The notes beneath the pieces were generated by a model, which made no database searches, was not told the DNA's origin, and saw only the letters and a program-made list of their open reading frames with translations. Shown here piece by piece: positions 16,787-26,201 of a DNA stretch of 64,000 nucleotides. Source of the stretch: Pseudonocardia kunmingensis (lineage in GTDB: Bacteria > Actinomycetota > Actinomycetes > Mycobacteriales > Pseudonocardiaceae). The translations under genes were made by a program, and so were the position numbers. The stretch's first letter is position 1. Every line of letters begins with the position of its first letter. The stretch is from positions 2,170,001 through 2,234,000 of the forward strand of contig NZ_VFPA01000001.1 of NCBI RefSeq assembly GCF_006716445.1. The letters run 5' to 3'.

Positions 16787-17857
16787 ATGAACCAGGCAGG
16801 GACGGCCCGCAGGCGGGCCACCGCAGTCGCCATCGGGGCCGTGGCGGTCCTCGCACTCGCCGCGTGCGGTGGCGGGTCCGAACCGGGCGGCGGAGGAGAC
16901 GGCGGCGACCGGCCGGTCGTCGGCCTCATCACCAAGACCGACACCAACCCGTTCTTCGTCAAGATGCGCGAGGGCGCCCAGCAGGCGGCCGACGCGCAGG
17001 GCGTCGAGCTGCAGAGCTTCGCGGGCCGGCAGGACGGCGACAACGAGTCGCAGGTGCAGGCCATCGAGACCCTGATCTCCGCGGGGGCGGCCGGGTTCAT
17101 GATCACGCCCAACGACTCCGCGGCGATCGTGCCCACGCTCGACCGCGCGCGGCAGCAGGGCCTGCTCGTCATCGCGCTCGACACCCAGACCGAGCCGCCG
17201 GACGCCGCGGACGCCACCTTCGCCACGGACAACTTCCAGGCCGGGCTGCTCATCGGGCAGTGGGCCAAGGCGAAGTTCGAGGCCGAGGGCAAGCAGGCCA
17301 AGATCGCGATGCTCGACCTCTCGCCGAACCGGCCGACCGTCGACGTCCAGCGCGACCAGGGCTTCCTGCAGGGCTTCGGGATCGAGGTGGGCGACCCCAC
17401 GCAGATCGGCGACGAGTCCGACCCGCGCATCGTGGGCCACGACGTCACCGACGGCGCCGAGGAGGGCGGCCGCACGGCGATGGAGAACCTCCTGCAGCGC
17501 GACCCGTCGATCAACCTCGTCTACACGATCAACGAGCCTGCCGCGGCCGGTGCGTACGAGGCGATCAAGGCCGCCGGCCGGGAGAACGACATCGAGATCG
17601 TCTCCGTCGACGGCGGCTGCCCCGGCGTCGAGAACGTCAAGGCCGGGATCATCGGGGCCACCTCGCAGCAGTACCCGCTGAAGATGGCGGCACAGGGCGT
17701 CGAGGCCATGGCCGCGTTCGCCAACGACGGCACCAAGCCGGAGGCCACCACGGGCAAGGACTTCGTCGACACCGGCGTCACGCTCATCACCGACGAGCCG
17801 CAGCCGGGCGTCGAGTCCCAGGACACGGCATTCGGGCTCGAGAACTGCTGGGGCTGA
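16787..17857 (+). CDS. Sugar ABC transporter substrate-binding lipoprotein (CUT2 type)
   Basis: 356 residues. A lipoprotein signal ends in [10 protein letters not shown] (lipobox LAAC), followed by a Gly/Asp linker and a type I periplasmic-binding fold: [67 protein letters not shown]. The C-terminal lobe carries [13 protein letters not shown] and [16 protein letters not shown]. This family binds pentoses and hexoses (RbsB, FrcB); the short ATPase downstream suggests the fructose-type FrcBCA system. First gene of a three-gene operon; the ATG at 16787 is preceded by GAGAGG about 10 nt upstream. Repressed, I infer, by the divergent LacI protein. Confidence 0.9.
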   Translation: MNQAGTARRRATAVAIGAVAVLALAACGGGSEPGGGGDGGDRPVVGLITKTDTNPFFVKMREGAQQAADAQGVELQSFAGRQDGDNESQVQAIETLISAGAAGFMITPNDSAAIVPTLDRARQQGLLVIALDTQTEPPDAADATFATDNFQAGLLIGQWAKAKFEAEGKQAKIAMLDLSPNRPTVDVQRDQGFLQGFGIEVGDPTQIGDESDPRIVGHDVTDGAEEGGRTAMENLLQRDPSINLVYTINEPAAAGAYEAIKAAGRENDIEIVSVDGGCPGVENVKAGIIGATSQQYPLKMAAQGVEAMAAFANDGTKPEATTGKDFVDTGVTLITDEPQPGVESQDTAFGLENCWG

Positions 17858-17861
17858 TCAA

Positions 17862-18917
17862 GTGCCGATGACCGACGACACCGGGGGCCCGGTCGCCGCG
17901 GCGACCGGGCCGCAGCCCCACGGGTTCGACGAGCGGCGGGCCGACACGCCGGTGCAGCGGCTGCAGCACGTCCTGCACGCCCGCCCCATCCTCGGCCCGC
18001 TCGCCGTTCTCCTGCTCGCGATCATCGCGTTCTCGCTGGTGAGCGACCGCTTCCTGACCGCGGCCAACCTCGGGCTCGTGATGCAGCAGGTCACGGTGAT
18101 CGCGGTGCTCGCCCTCGGCCAGACACTGGTGATCCTCACCGCCGGCATCGACCTCTCCGTCGGCGCGATCGCCGTGTTCTCCTCGATCATCATGGCCAAC
18201 CTGGCCACCGACCTGGGCATGCCCGGCGTTCCCGCCCTGGTGCTCGGGATCGTGTGCGGCACCGCGATGGGGGCGTTCAACGGCTTCCTGGTGACGCGGA
18301 TCGCGCTCCCGCCGTTCATCGTCACCCTGGGCACGCTCTCGATCTTCTTCTCGCTCAACTCGGTGGTGTCCCGGAGCGAGACCGTCCGTGGCACGGACAT
18401 GCCCTCGCTCCTGACCTGGACCGGCACCACGTTCCCGATCGGTGACTTCCGGATCACCTACGGGTCGATCATCATGCTGCTGCTCTTCGCGTTCTTCTAC
18501 TACGCGCTCGGGTACACGGCGTGGGGCCGGCACGTCTACGCCACGGGCGACGACATCGAGGCCGCCCGCCTCGCCGGCATCAGCACCGGCAGGGTGCTGT
18601 TCTCGGTCTACGCCGTGGCCGGGCTCGTCTACGCGATCGGCGCGTGGGTCCTGATCGGCAGGCTCGCGTCCGCGAGCCCGAACGTCGGCATCGAGTACAA
18701 CCTCAACTCCATCACGGCCGTCGTGCTCGGCGGCACCAGCCTGTTCGGCGGGCGCGGCCTGGTGATCGGCACGCTGGTCGGCGCGCTCATCGTCGGCGTG
18801 TTCCAGAACGGGCTGCAGCTGGGCGGCGTCGACGTCGTGTGGCAGGGCTTCGCGATCGGCCTGCTGGTCCTCGTGGCCGTGTCCATCGACCAGTGGATCA
18901 GGAAGGTCCGCGCATGA
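17862..18917 (+). CDS. Sugar ABC transporter permease (RbsC/FrcC type)
   Basis: 351 residues with about eight to ten hydrophobic helices. An N-terminal cytoplasmic segment precedes LGPLAVLLLAIIAFSLVSDRFLTAANLGLVMQQVTVIAVLALGQTLVILTAGIDLSVGA, the diagnostic BPD_transp_2 segment. The EAA-like loop region GDDIEAARLAGISTGRVLF and the C-terminal NLNSITAVVLGGTSLFGGRG are also typical. GTG at 17862 or ATG at 17868, only 4-10 nt after the binding-protein stop. The downstream ATPase gene overlaps its stop by ATGA. Forms the membrane pore of the sugar importer. Confidence 0.92.
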   Translation: MPMTDDTGGPVAAATGPQPHGFDERRADTPVQRLQHVLHARPILGPLAVLLLAIIAFSLVSDRFLTAANLGLVMQQVTVIAVLALGQTLVILTAGIDLSVGAIAVFSSIIMANLATDLGMPGVPALVLGIVCGTAMGAFNGFLVTRIALPPFIVTLGTLSIFFSLNSVVSRSETVRGTDMPSLLTWTGTTFPIGDFRITYGSIIMLLLFAFFYYALGYTAWGRHVYATGDDIEAARLAGISTGRVLFSVYAVAGLVYAIGAWVLIGRLASASPNVGIEYNLNSITAVVLGGTSLFGGRGLVIGTLVGALIVGVFQNGLQLGGVDVVWQGFAIGLLVLVAVSIDQWIRKVRA

Positions 18918-19699
18918 CGACCACGGTCCGGAAGCCCGTGCTCGAGGCGCGCGGGCTCGTCAAGCGCTACGGGCCGGTCACGGCGATCGCGAGTGGCGAC
19001 CTCGAGCTCTACCCCGGCGAGATCCTCGCGATCATCGGCGACAACGGCGCGGGCAAGACCAGCCTGATCAAGGCGCTGTGCGGGGCGCTCATCCCGGATG
19101 CCGGCGAGATCCGGCTGGACGGCGAGCCGGTGCACTTCCACAGCCCGATGGACGCCCGGCGCGCCGGCATCGAGACCGTCTACCAGACCCTCGCCGTCGC
19201 GCCGGGGCTCGACATCGCCGACAACCTGTTCCTCGGCCGCGAGGAGCGCAAGCCGGGCATCCTCGGGTCGGTGTTCCGGATGCTCGACCGCAAGCACATG
19301 CGGGCCGAGGCGAAGCGGCACATGGTCGAGCTGGGCATCACCACGCTGCAGAACATCGGGCAGGCCGTGGAGAGCCTGTCCGGCGGGCAGCGGCAGGGGG
19401 TGGCGGTCGCACGGTCGGCGGCGTTCGGCAGCAAGGTCGTGATCCTCGACGAGCCGACGGCGGCGCTGGGCGTCAAGGAGGGCAACCGGGTGCTGCAGCT
19501 CATCCGGGACGTCCGCGACCGCGGCCTGCCGGTGATCCTCATCAGCCACAACATGCCGCACGTGTTCGAGCTGGCCGACCGGATCCACATCCAGCGGCTC
19601 GGGCGCCGAGCCACGGTGATCACGCCGGAGTCGCACACGATGACCGAAGCGGTGGCGATCATGACGGGTGCGGCGGAGCCTCCCCCACCGGTCGCCTGA
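18914..19699 (+). CDS. Sugar ABC transporter ATP-binding protein (FrcA type)
   Basis: 261 residues with a single nucleotide-binding domain, unlike the double-domain RbsA/XylG proteins. This short form is typical of FrcA. Walker A GDNGAGKTS near residue 41, Q-loop TVYQTLAVAPGLDIADNLFLGRE, signature LSGGQRQG, Walker B VVILDEPTAALG and H-loop LISHNMP. ATGA overlap with the permease gene. The operon ends 33 bp before the convergent imuB stop with no obvious hairpin between them, so some transcriptional interference is possible. Confidence 0.92.
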   Translation: MTTTVRKPVLEARGLVKRYGPVTAIASGDLELYPGEILAIIGDNGAGKTSLIKALCGALIPDAGEIRLDGEPVHFHSPMDARRAGIETVYQTLAVAPGLDIADNLFLGREERKPGILGSVFRMLDRKHMRAEAKRHMVELGITTLQNIGQAVESLSGGQRQGVAVARSAAFGSKVVILDEPTAALGVKEGNRVLQLIRDVRDRGLPVILISHNMPHVFELADRIHIQRLGRRATVITPESHTMTEAVAIMTGAAEPPPPVA

Positions 19700-19732
19700 G
19701 ACGGACCGGGCATCCACGGGGTCGCGGGCCGG

Positions 19733-21910
19733 CTAGTCGTACTCGCCGATGACCCACCACCTCCCCTCCCGGCAGAGGAGCAGCAAGGCTCCACCGTCGT
19801 CGAGGGAGACCTGCAACCGGCTCGCGGCGGCGCGGCCCGGCGTCCACCACCGCTGCTGCACCGGCCACGGCCCGGCCCAGCCCAGCACCTCCAGCGGTGC
19901 GCCCCCGTCGACCACGACGTGCCGCGGGGGCGCGGTGAGCAGGTCGGGCGCCGCGAGCCGGACCGGGCTGCTGCCGTCGGCGGCGGTCAGCTCGGCCGGG
20001 AGGGGGTGCGGTGGCACCGTGGCGGGCGAGGGCGCCGGCAGCCGACCCGGCCAGGACGGCGGTGGCTCGCGGACCGCGGGGTGCCCGGCGGGCCGGCGCG
20101 GTGGGGAGACCCGACGGCGCCGGTTGGTGGAGCGCATGCGCACCGCCTCGGGCAGGTCGGCGGCGGAGATCCGGCCGGTGTGGCGCACGACGTCCTCGGG
20201 CCAGCCGGCGGGGGCGACGAGCTGCCCCGCGGCACCGGAGCGCTCCCACGCCCCCGCGCTCCCACCGGTTGCGGCGCTTCCCCCGGCCACCGCCGGCGAG
20301 CCGCCGACCGCTCCCCCGAGCGCGCGGTCACCGCCCCTCCCGCGATCCACCTCGGCACCACCCCGCACGTCGGCGCGCCCGCTCGTGCCCCCGGTGCCCC
20401 CCGCCGGCTCGGCGTCGCTGCCGAGGCCCGCTCCACCGGCGGGCACCGCGTGCGGCCCGTCCCCGACCTGCGGGCGGCGAGATGCGGGCACCCCACCCCG
20501 TGACCCGGCGTCGTCCGCGGCCGTGCCAGGGGGCGCCGGGAGGCCGAGGTCGCGGTCGTCGCCCCACGGCACGAGCCGGACCTGCTCGGCCGGGTCGCGC
20601 CCGCCCACCAGCACGGCGGTGACCACCGACTCCGGCCCGAGCAGCGCCTGCACCCGCACCAGCGCCCGCCCGGCGCGCTCGTCGGCCTCCCCGACATCGC
20701 CCCACAGGCCCAGTTGGAGGGCACCGGCGGTGACGGTCTCCTCCGGGACGAGACGGAGGCGGGCCACCGCGCCGTCGCCCGCCTCGTCGGCGGCGCCGTC
20801 CTCCCCGGCGCGCCGGCGGCGCGTGAGCCACGCGTCCAGCTGCCAGCGGACGCGGTCGACCGTGCCGGCCGGGGTGAGCGGCTCCGCGCACCGCCAGATC
20901 CGGTGCAGCTCCTCGCCGCCCACCGTGCGCGCGGCGACGCCGAGCCGGGTGCACGAGAGACCGTGCGAGGCCAGCGCGGCGTGCAGCCGCTCGGCCAGCC
21001 CACGGGCGGCGAAGGCCGCGGCGTCGACGCGGTCGACCGGCGGGTCGAGCTCCACCTCGACCGAGAGCTCCTCCGGCGGCGCGCGGCGCACGGGCGGGCG
21101 CGGGTCGAGCCCGCGGGCGAGCCGGTGGCAGTGCACGGCGTCGGCCCCGAACCGGGAGGCGACGTCCTCGGCGTCGAGCGCGGCGAACGCCCCCAGGCTG
21201 CGCAGGCCCAGCCTGCGCAGCAGCCCGACCAGCTCGGAGCGGTCGACGTCGGGCTCGCGGTCCAGCTCCTCGACGCCGAGCGGCGCCAGGAAGGCCGGGG
21301 TGTCGCCGGGCGCGACGGCCAGGGCGCGCCGGGCCGCGAGCACGGCGGCGAACAGCCCGTCGGCCACCCCCACCTGGCACTCGACGCCGGTGCGCGCGGC
21401 CACCCGGTCGACCAGGGCCTCCGCGGCCTCCTGCTCCCCGCCGAACCAGCCGACCGGGCCCTGCGCCCCCAGCGCCACCAGCCCGGGCCGGACGACCTCC
21501 ACACCCGGCGCCAGCTCCTCCACGGCGAGGACGACCGGCTCGAACGCGCGGGCGTCCCGGTCGGGGTCGCGGTCGAGCACGGCGAGATCGGGGCACCGGG
21601 CCTGCGCCTCCCGCCGCCGCAGCCCCCGGCGCACCCCCTGGGCGCGGGCCACGGCCGAGCAGGCCAGCACCCGGTTGGCCACCACCACCGCCGCAGGCCG
21701 GTGGGCCGGGACGTGCGCCGCCATGGCCGCCGCGGTGACCGGCCAGTCGGGCGACCACAGCGCGAGCACCCGCGCGGCACCGCTCTCCGCCGCACACACC
21801 TGCGCGGTGCCGCACACGACGTCGTCGGCGTGTGCGGACTCCGGGAGGTGTGTGCCGCCGGACACCGGGAGCTCGCTCACCGCACGGCCTCGCCGCTGTC
21901 GCTCGCTCAC
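19733..21910 (-). CDS. imuB: ImuB, catalytically inactive Y-family polymerase adaptor
   Basis: 725 residues. The Y-family little-finger and palm pattern is recognisable (VLALWSPDWPVTAAAMAAHVPAHRPAAVVVANRVLACSAVARAQGVRRGLRRREAQARCPDLAVLDRDPDRDARAFEPVV). The catalytic acidic residues of Pol IV are missing, as is known for ImuB. It bridges DnaE2, ImuA' and the beta clamp in SOS mutagenesis. Start GTG overlaps the imuA stop (GTGA). The protein is longer than mycobacterial ImuB because of a Gly/Arg-rich low-complexity stretch (roughly residues 440-560) before a conserved C-terminal segment (WAGPWPVQQRWWTPGRAAASRLQV...GRWWVIGEYD). Confidence 0.88.
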   Translation of the reverse strand: MSERQRRGRAVSELPVSGGTHLPESAHADDVVCGTAQVCAAESGAARVLALWSPDWPVTAAAMAAHVPAHRPAAVVVANRVLACSAVARAQGVRRGLRRREAQARCPDLAVLDRDPDRDARAFEPVVLAVEELAPGVEVVRPGLVALGAQGPVGWFGGEQEAAEALVDRVAARTGVECQVGVADGLFAAVLAARRALAVAPGDTPAFLAPLGVEELDREPDVDRSELVGLLRRLGLRSLGAFAALDAEDVASRFGADAVHCHRLARGLDPRPPVRRAPPEELSVEVELDPPVDRVDAAAFAARGLAERLHAALASHGLSCTRLGVAARTVGGEELHRIWRCAEPLTPAGTVDRVRWQLDAWLTRRRRAGEDGAADEAGDGAVARLRLVPEETVTAGALQLGLWGDVGEADERAGRALVRVQALLGPESVVTAVLVGGRDPAEQVRLVPWGDDRDLGLPAPPGTAADDAGSRGGVPASRRPQVGDGPHAVPAGGAGLGSDAEPAGGTGGTSGRADVRGGAEVDRGRGGDRALGGAVGGSPAVAGGSAATGGSAGAWERSGAAGQLVAPAGWPEDVVRHTGRISAADLPEAVRMRSTNRRRRVSPPRRPAGHPAVREPPPSWPGRLPAPSPATVPPHPLPAELTAADGSSPVRLAAPDLLTAPPRHVVVDGGAPLEVLGWAGPWPVQQRWWTPGRAAASRLQVSLDDGGALLLLCREGRWWVIGEYD

Positions 21911-22674
21911 CCCGCCACCCGCTCGACCTCGCGCCGCCCGCGGATCCGCTCCACACCGGCCTGCCGGGGAGCGGCCACCACCCCGCCGGGTGCCGGCAGC
22001 AGCACGCCGGCCGAGCGGCCCGCGGAGGTGACACCGCGCCCGCGCACCCGCACCCGGACCTGCCGCGCGTCCAGCCGACCGGCCCCGGCGCCCAGCCCCT
22101 GCCACCGGGCGTCGGCGCAGCTCAGCTCCACGTCGGCGCCCGGCCACGCCCCGAGCGCCACCAGCACCGTCCCGCGCTGGCGGGCCCGCGCCGCCAGCCG
22201 CTGCCGATCCGCGGCGCGCACCCCCGCCCGCTCCGCTCCCGCCACCGCCACGACGTCCATCCCGTCGAGCAGGGCGACGGTGACGGCCATCAGGTCGGTC
22301 CCCGGCTCGGGGACCAGTGCCAGCCGCTCGAGCCGCACCCCCGCCTCGGCGGCCGCCAGCAGCCCCAGCCCCGGCCTGCCGACCACGGCCGCCCACGCCC
22401 CCGCGGCGGACGCCTCCGCGAGGAGCGCGAACAGCAGCGACGTGGCGGCCGGAGCGTGCGGGAGCGCGACCGTGGCCCCGCGGCGCAGCCCGCCACCGGG
22501 CAGCAACCCGGCCAGCGGTGCGACCACCGGCAGCACCCGGCCGTCCGGCTCGGGAGCGGCCACCGGCCGCGCGCCCCCGGACCGGTTCTCGACGCGGCGC
22601 AGCAGCCCGCGCGCGAGCTCCAACCGGCTCGCCGGATCGCTCCGGCTCCCGGCCTCGACAGCAGCTCCACCCAC
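21907..22674 (-). CDS. imuA: ImuA' RecA-like mutasome protein
   Basis: 255 residues, RecA/SulA-like. Visible parts are LELARGLLRRVENRSG at the N-terminus, a glycine-rich PLAGLLPGGGLRRGATVALPHAPAATSLLFALLAEA segment where RecA has its Walker A, and GAWAAVVGRPGLGLLAAAEAGVRLERLALVPEPG. Mycobacterial ImuA' likewise has a degenerate ATP site. It recruits the mutasome to RecA filaments. It overlaps imuB by 4 bp and starts 40 bp downstream of a perfect LexA box, with GGGAGG just upstream. The fast-evolving sequence makes the name less certain than that of imuB, but the context is decisive. Confidence 0.82.
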   Translation of the reverse strand: MGGAAVEAGSRSDPASRLELARGLLRRVENRSGGARPVAAPEPDGRVLPVVAPLAGLLPGGGLRRGATVALPHAPAATSLLFALLAEASAAGAWAAVVGRPGLGLLAAAEAGVRLERLALVPEPGTDLMAVTVALLDGMDVVAVAGAERAGVRAADRQRLAARARQRGTVLVALGAWPGADVELSCADARWQGLGAGAGRLDARQVRVRVRGRGVTSAGRSAGVLLPAPGGVVAAPRQAGVERIRGRREVERVAG

Positions 22675-22714
22675 GCACGCCTCCCGCGTTGGTCGGCCGC
22701 GGGGAAGACGGCGA

Positions 22715-22730
22715 TCGAACGTCTGTTCGA
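22715..22730. promoter_or_regulatory. LexA box (SOS operator) upstream of imuA-imuB
   Basis: TCGAACGTCTGTTCGA matches the actinobacterial SOS consensus TCGAAC-N4-GTTCGA with perfect arms. It lies about 40 bp upstream of the imuA GTG. With the box at 11673-11688 it places the full ImuA-ImuB-DnaE2 mutasome under LexA. Confidence 0.92.
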
Positions 22731-22813
22731 TACTAGCGGGATCCGGTCACGGACTCAAGCGGGGCCGGCCCCCGTGACCACCTGACGGAGTGTGTCGGAG
22801 CCGACGTTCGCCC

Positions 22814-23578
22814 CTATGGCTGCGCAGCGCCGTTCACGGCGGCGTGCAGCGCGGCCCACACCTGCGGCCCCAGGTCCCGGGGGCGCGCGGCGGCATCGAG
22901 CCCGTGGGCGGCCAGCCAGCGCCGCGGTGCCGGCAGCGCCCGCCGGACGGCCGGCAGCAGCCGGTCGCCGCGGAACGCCTCCCGGACCAGCCGCTGGTAG
23001 GCAACGCGTTCCGCGGGCGGCACCAGCGGCTCGGGGCGCCTGCGGATCACCAGGATGCCGCCGTCGACCGCGGGCCGCGGCCGGAACGACGACGCGGGGA
23101 CCCGGCCGCCGAGGGAGAACTCGTACCAGGGCCACCAGCTCGCGGTGAGCAGTGTCGTGCCGCCGACGGCCGCGCGTTTGCGGGCCACCTCCCACTGCAC
23201 GAGCAGCACGGCCGTCGTCCAGCTGCCCTGGGCGAGCAGGTGGCGCAGCACCGGGGTCGTGATGCCGAACGGCACGTTGGACACGACGGTGGGGGCACCG
23301 TCGAGCCGCATCCGCAGCATGTCGGCCTGCACGACGCGGACGCGCCTGCCGAGCGCTCGGCGGAGCCCGGCGACGCGGCCGGGGTCGAGCTCGACGGCCG
23401 TGACGTCGCCCGACCGCGCGGCGAGCTGCCGGGTCAGGGCGCCGTCACCGGCGCCGAGCTCGAGGACGGGACCGGGCGGCACCAGCGCGACGATGCGCGC
23501 GGCGGCGCGGCGGTCGACGAGGAAGTTCTGTCCGAGTTCGTGCCGTCCGCCGACGGCGGGACGGGAGGACGAGGGCAT
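22814..23578 (-). CDS. erm: Erm-family 23S rRNA (adenine2058-N6) methyltransferase
   Basis: 254 residues. KsgA/Erm fold: RHELGQNFLVDRRAAARIVALV, motif I VLELGAGDGALTRQLA, VTAVELDPG, VVQADMLRM and motif IV NVPFGITTPVLRHLL. NVPFGITTP matches the actinobacterial Erm pattern (N-(I/V)-P-(Y/F)-x-(I)-(S/T)-(T/S)), not the NLPYN of KsgA. Dimethylation of A2058 confers macrolide-lincosamide-streptogramin B resistance in known members. Start ATG at 23578; an in-frame ATG at 23599 is also possible. A leader frame with an RLR motif lies upstream (23662-23712), as in drug-inducible erm genes. Resistance is inferred from family, not shown. Confidence 0.85.
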   Translation of the reverse strand: MPSSSRPAVGGRHELGQNFLVDRRAAARIVALVPPGPVLELGAGDGALTRQLAARSGDVTAVELDPGRVAGLRRALGRRVRVVQADMLRMRLDGAPTVVSNVPFGITTPVLRHLLAQGSWTTAVLLVQWEVARKRAAVGGTTLLTASWWPWYEFSLGGRVPASSFRPRPAVDGGILVIRRRPEPLVPPAERVAYQRLVREAFRGDRLLPAVRRALPAPRRWLAAHGLDAAARPRDLGPQVWAALHAAVNGAAQP

Positions 23579-23661
23579 GCGGGGACCTGCGCTTTGCATC
23601 GATCACAGACGGGGGGGTCCGGATCGGACGCGCGCAGAGCGGAACGGGCCCGAGGGCGGGA

Positions 23662-23712
23662 TCAGCTGCGCGGCGTCCGAGCGTCGCGCCGCAGCCGTAT
23701 CGAGGCGAACAT
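23662..23712 (-). CDS. Putative Erm leader peptide with RLR arrest motif
   Basis: A 16-codon frame, ATG to TGA, encoding MFASIRLRRDARTPRS. It lies about 80 nt upstream of erm on the same strand. Known inducible leader peptides such as ErmD's (MRLR) and ErmX's stall macrolide-bound ribosomes at R/K-x-R/K motifs; here IRLRR sits at residues 5-9. TAGCGT (23720-23725), which fits a TANNNT -10, ends 7 nt upstream, so the frame may be leaderless. Downstream of the arrest site the RNA can form a CGGCTGCGGCG/CGCCGCGCAGCTG hairpin, and GGACC near 23615 could pair with the AGGTCC before the erm start. No experiment supports it yet. Confidence 0.65.
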   Translation of the reverse strand: MFASIRLRRDARTPRS

Positions 23713-23780
23713 GCGTATCACGCTACCGGGCGGAGGCGACCGGTTATTGGCCGTCCGCATTAGCAGGGCCATCGAGCCGG

Positions 23781-23827
23781 ACGAACGGCACTCTCGTCGC
23801 TACCTAGCCGACGAAAGTGCCGTTCGT
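23781..23827. repeat. Family A hairpin element, copy 2
   Basis: Arms of 19 bp (23781-23799 and 23809-23827) around a CTACCTAGC loop. It lies 39 bp beyond the stop of leftward purH and just upstream of the erm promoter. It differs from the element at 42467-42517 by a single base over about 47 positions. Probable terminator isolating purH transcription from erm. Confidence 0.85.
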
Positions 23828-23865
23828 TGCGTGGAAGCGGCTCTTGACGGGCGCCGGGGCCGGGT

Positions 23866-25452
23866 TCAGTGGGCGAAGTGCCTGGTGCCCGTGAAGTACA
23901 TCGTCACGCCCGCCGCGGCGGCCGCGTCGATCGACTGCTGGTCGCGCACCGACCCGCCGGGCTGCACGACGGCCCGCACGCCCGCCTCGAGCAGCACCTC
24001 GAGCCCGTCGGCGAACGGGAAGTAGGCGTCGGACGCCGCCACCGAGCCGCGGGCGCGCTCGTCGGCGCGCTGCACCGCGAGCCGGCACGAGTCGACCCGG
24101 TTGACCTGGCCCATCCCGATCCCGACGGCCGCGCCACCGGACGCGAGCAGGATCGCGTTCGACTTCACCGACCGGCACGCCCGCCACGCGAACGCGAGGT
24201 CGGCGAGCACGTCGGCGGGCGCGGGCTCACCCGTCGCGAGGGTCCAGGTCGACGGGTCGTCGCCCGGGGCGTCCACGGCGTCGCGCTGCTGCAGCAGCAG
24301 GCCGCCCGAGATCGGACGCAGCTCGGCGCCGGTGCGCTCCACGGCGCCGGGCAGCCGCAGCACGCGGACGTTCTTCTTCCGCGTGAGGACCTCGAGCGCG
24401 CCCTCGGCGTAGGACGGGGCGACGACGACCTCGGTGAAGATCTCCGCCACCTGCTCGGCCATCGCCACGCTGACCTCGGTGTTCGTGGCGATCACGCCGC
24501 CGAACGCGCTCACCGGGTCGGTGGCGTGCGCCAGGCGGTGCGCCTCGGCCACGTCCGCGCCGACCGCGATGCCGCAGGGGTTGGCGTGCTTGATCACCGC
24601 GACGCAGACACCGTCGTGGTCGTGCGCGGCGCGCCAGGCGGCGTCGGCGTCGACGTAGTTGTTGTAGGACATCTCCTTGCCGTGCAGCTGCTCGGCGGCC
24701 GCGAGGCCGGGCCGGCCCGACACGTACAGGGCCGCCGCCTGGTGCGGGTTCTCGCCGTAGCGCAGGGTGGCGGAACGCTCCCATGTGGCGCCGACCCAGG
24801 ACGGGAACGCGCCCGCCTCCTCCTCGGGAGCGAGCACGTTCCCCATCCACGACGCCACCGCGACGTCGTAGGTGGCGGTGTGCCGGAACGCGGCGGCCGC
24901 GAGCCTGCGGCGGTCCTCGAGCGCGAAGCCGCCGTTCTTGACCTGCTCGAGCACCCACTCGTAGCGCGCGGGCTCGACGACGACGGCCACGCTGTCGTGG
25001 TTCTTCGCCGACGCCCGGACCATCGCAGGCCCGCCGATGTCGATCTGCTCGACGCACTCGTCCGGCGTCGCGCCGGAGGCCACGGTCTCGGTGAACGGGT
25101 AGAGGTTCGACACCAGCAGGTCGAACGGGGCGATCTCCAGCTCCGCGAGCTGCGCGACGTGCGCCGGGTTGCGGGTGTCGGCGAGCAGGCCCGCGTGCAC
25201 GCGCGGGTGCAGCGTCTTCACGCGCCCGTCCAGGCACTCCGGGAACCCCGTGAGCTGCTCGACGGGCGTGACCGGAACGCCGGCGTCGGCGATCCGCTGC
25301 GCCGTCGAGCCGGTGGACACGATCTCGACGCCGAGCCCGTGCAGGCCCGCAGCCAGCTCCGTGAGGCCGGTCTTGTCGTACACGCTGATCAGGGCACGAC
25401 GCACGGCGCGGCGTTCGCTCAGCACTGATGGTTCACTCGCGCGCTCGCTCAC
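23866..25452 (-). CDS. purH: Bifunctional AICAR transformylase / IMP cyclohydrolase PurH
   Basis: 528 residues, last two steps of IMP synthesis, using 10-formyl-THF. The N-terminal MGS-like cyclohydrolase domain starts [44 protein letters not shown], with [14 protein letters not shown]-like [18 protein letters not shown] and NLYPF. The AICARFT domain carries [39 protein letters not shown] and [27 protein letters not shown], ending in [13 protein letters not shown] start overlaps the purN stop (GTGA). Same purN-purH order as in M. tuberculosis (Rv0956-Rv0957). Confidence 0.97.
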   Translation of the reverse strand: MSERASEPSVLSERRAVRRALISVYDKTGLTELAAGLHGLGVEIVSTGSTAQRIADAGVPVTPVEQLTGFPECLDGRVKTLHPRVHAGLLADTRNPAHVAQLAELEIAPFDLLVSNLYPFTETVASGATPDECVEQIDIGGPAMVRASAKNHDSVAVVVEPARYEWVLEQVKNGGFALEDRRRLAAAAFRHTATYDVAVASWMGNVLAPEEEAGAFPSWVGATWERSATLRYGENPHQAAALYVSGRPGLAAAEQLHGKEMSYNNYVDADAAWRAAHDHDGVCVAVIKHANPCGIAVGADVAEAHRLAHATDPVSAFGGVIATNTEVSVAMAEQVAEIFTEVVVAPSYAEGALEVLTRKKNVRVLRLPGAVERTGAELRPISGGLLLQQRDAVDAPGDDPSTWTLATGEPAPADVLADLAFAWRACRSVKSNAILLASGGAAVGIGMGQVNRVDSCRLAVQRADERARGSVAASDAYFPFADGLEVLLEAGVRAVVQPGGSVRDQQSIDAAAAAGVTMYFTGTRHFAH

Positions 25453-26096
25453 GGGATGGTCACCTCTCGTCCGGTCACGGTGGCCCCGTCCCGGGCCAGC
25501 GCGGCGACGGTGCCCACGAGCAGCCGCCGCTCTTCGATCTTGATGCGTTCGTGCAGCGTGTCGACGGTGTCACCGGGCTCGACGGGCACCGCGCTCTGCG
25601 CGATCACCGGGCCGGTGTCGACCCCGTCGTCGACGAGGTGGACGGTGGCACCCGTGACCTTCACGCCGTACGCGAGCGCGTCGGCGGGCCCCCGCACCCC
25701 GGGGAACGACGGAAGCAGCGCCGGGTGCGTGTTGATCATCGGGCAGCCGACGCCTGCGAGGAAGCCGGGCCCGAGGATCTTCATGAAGCCGGCGCTCACG
25801 ACGAGGTCGGGACGGTGCTCGGCCACCGCCTTCGCGATCGCGGCGTCCCACGACGCGCGGTCGGCGTGGTCGGCGACGCGCACGGCGAACGCCGGCACGC
25901 CCGCCCGCCGGGCGCGCGCGAGGCCCTCGATGTCGGCCCGGTCGGCCCCGACGGCCACGACCTGCGCCGGGTACCCGGGCTCCGCCGCGGCGTCGAGCAA
26001 CGCCTGCAGGAGGGTGCCCGACCCGGACACGAGCACGACGACCCGGGCCGGCGCGGGGATCTCGACCCGGTACGAACGGCTCGGCGACGCGGGCAC
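25449..26096 (-). CDS. purN: Phosphoribosylglycinamide formyltransferase PurN
   Basis: 215 residues, formylates GAR with 10-formyl-THF. Landmarks: [18 protein letters not shown] (phosphate loop; GSGT instead of GxGSN), [40 protein letters not shown] (catalytic Asn-His region) and [24 protein letters not shown] (HxxD with catalytic Asp). Translationally coupled to purH. About 105 bp separate it from the DUF6350 gene upstream; all are leftward. Confidence 0.96.
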   Translation of the reverse strand: MPASPSRSYRVEIPAPARVVVLVSGSGTLLQALLDAAAEPGYPAQVVAVGADRADIEGLARARRAGVPAFAVRVADHADRASWDAAIAKAVAEHRPDLVVSAGFMKILGPGFLAGVGCPMINTHPALLPSFPGVRGPADALAYGVKVTGATVHLVDDGVDTGPVIAQSAVPVEPGDTVDTLHERIKIEERRLLVGTVAALARDGATVTGREVTIP

Positions 26097-26201
26097 GCAG
26101 GAGCTCCTCGAGCGGTCGGGGGATCACCTCTGACGGTGTCCAGGGTAGGCGGCGGTGCAGGTCACACCGGCCCCGGACCTGCTTGGCGGCCAGGCGCCCC
26201 G

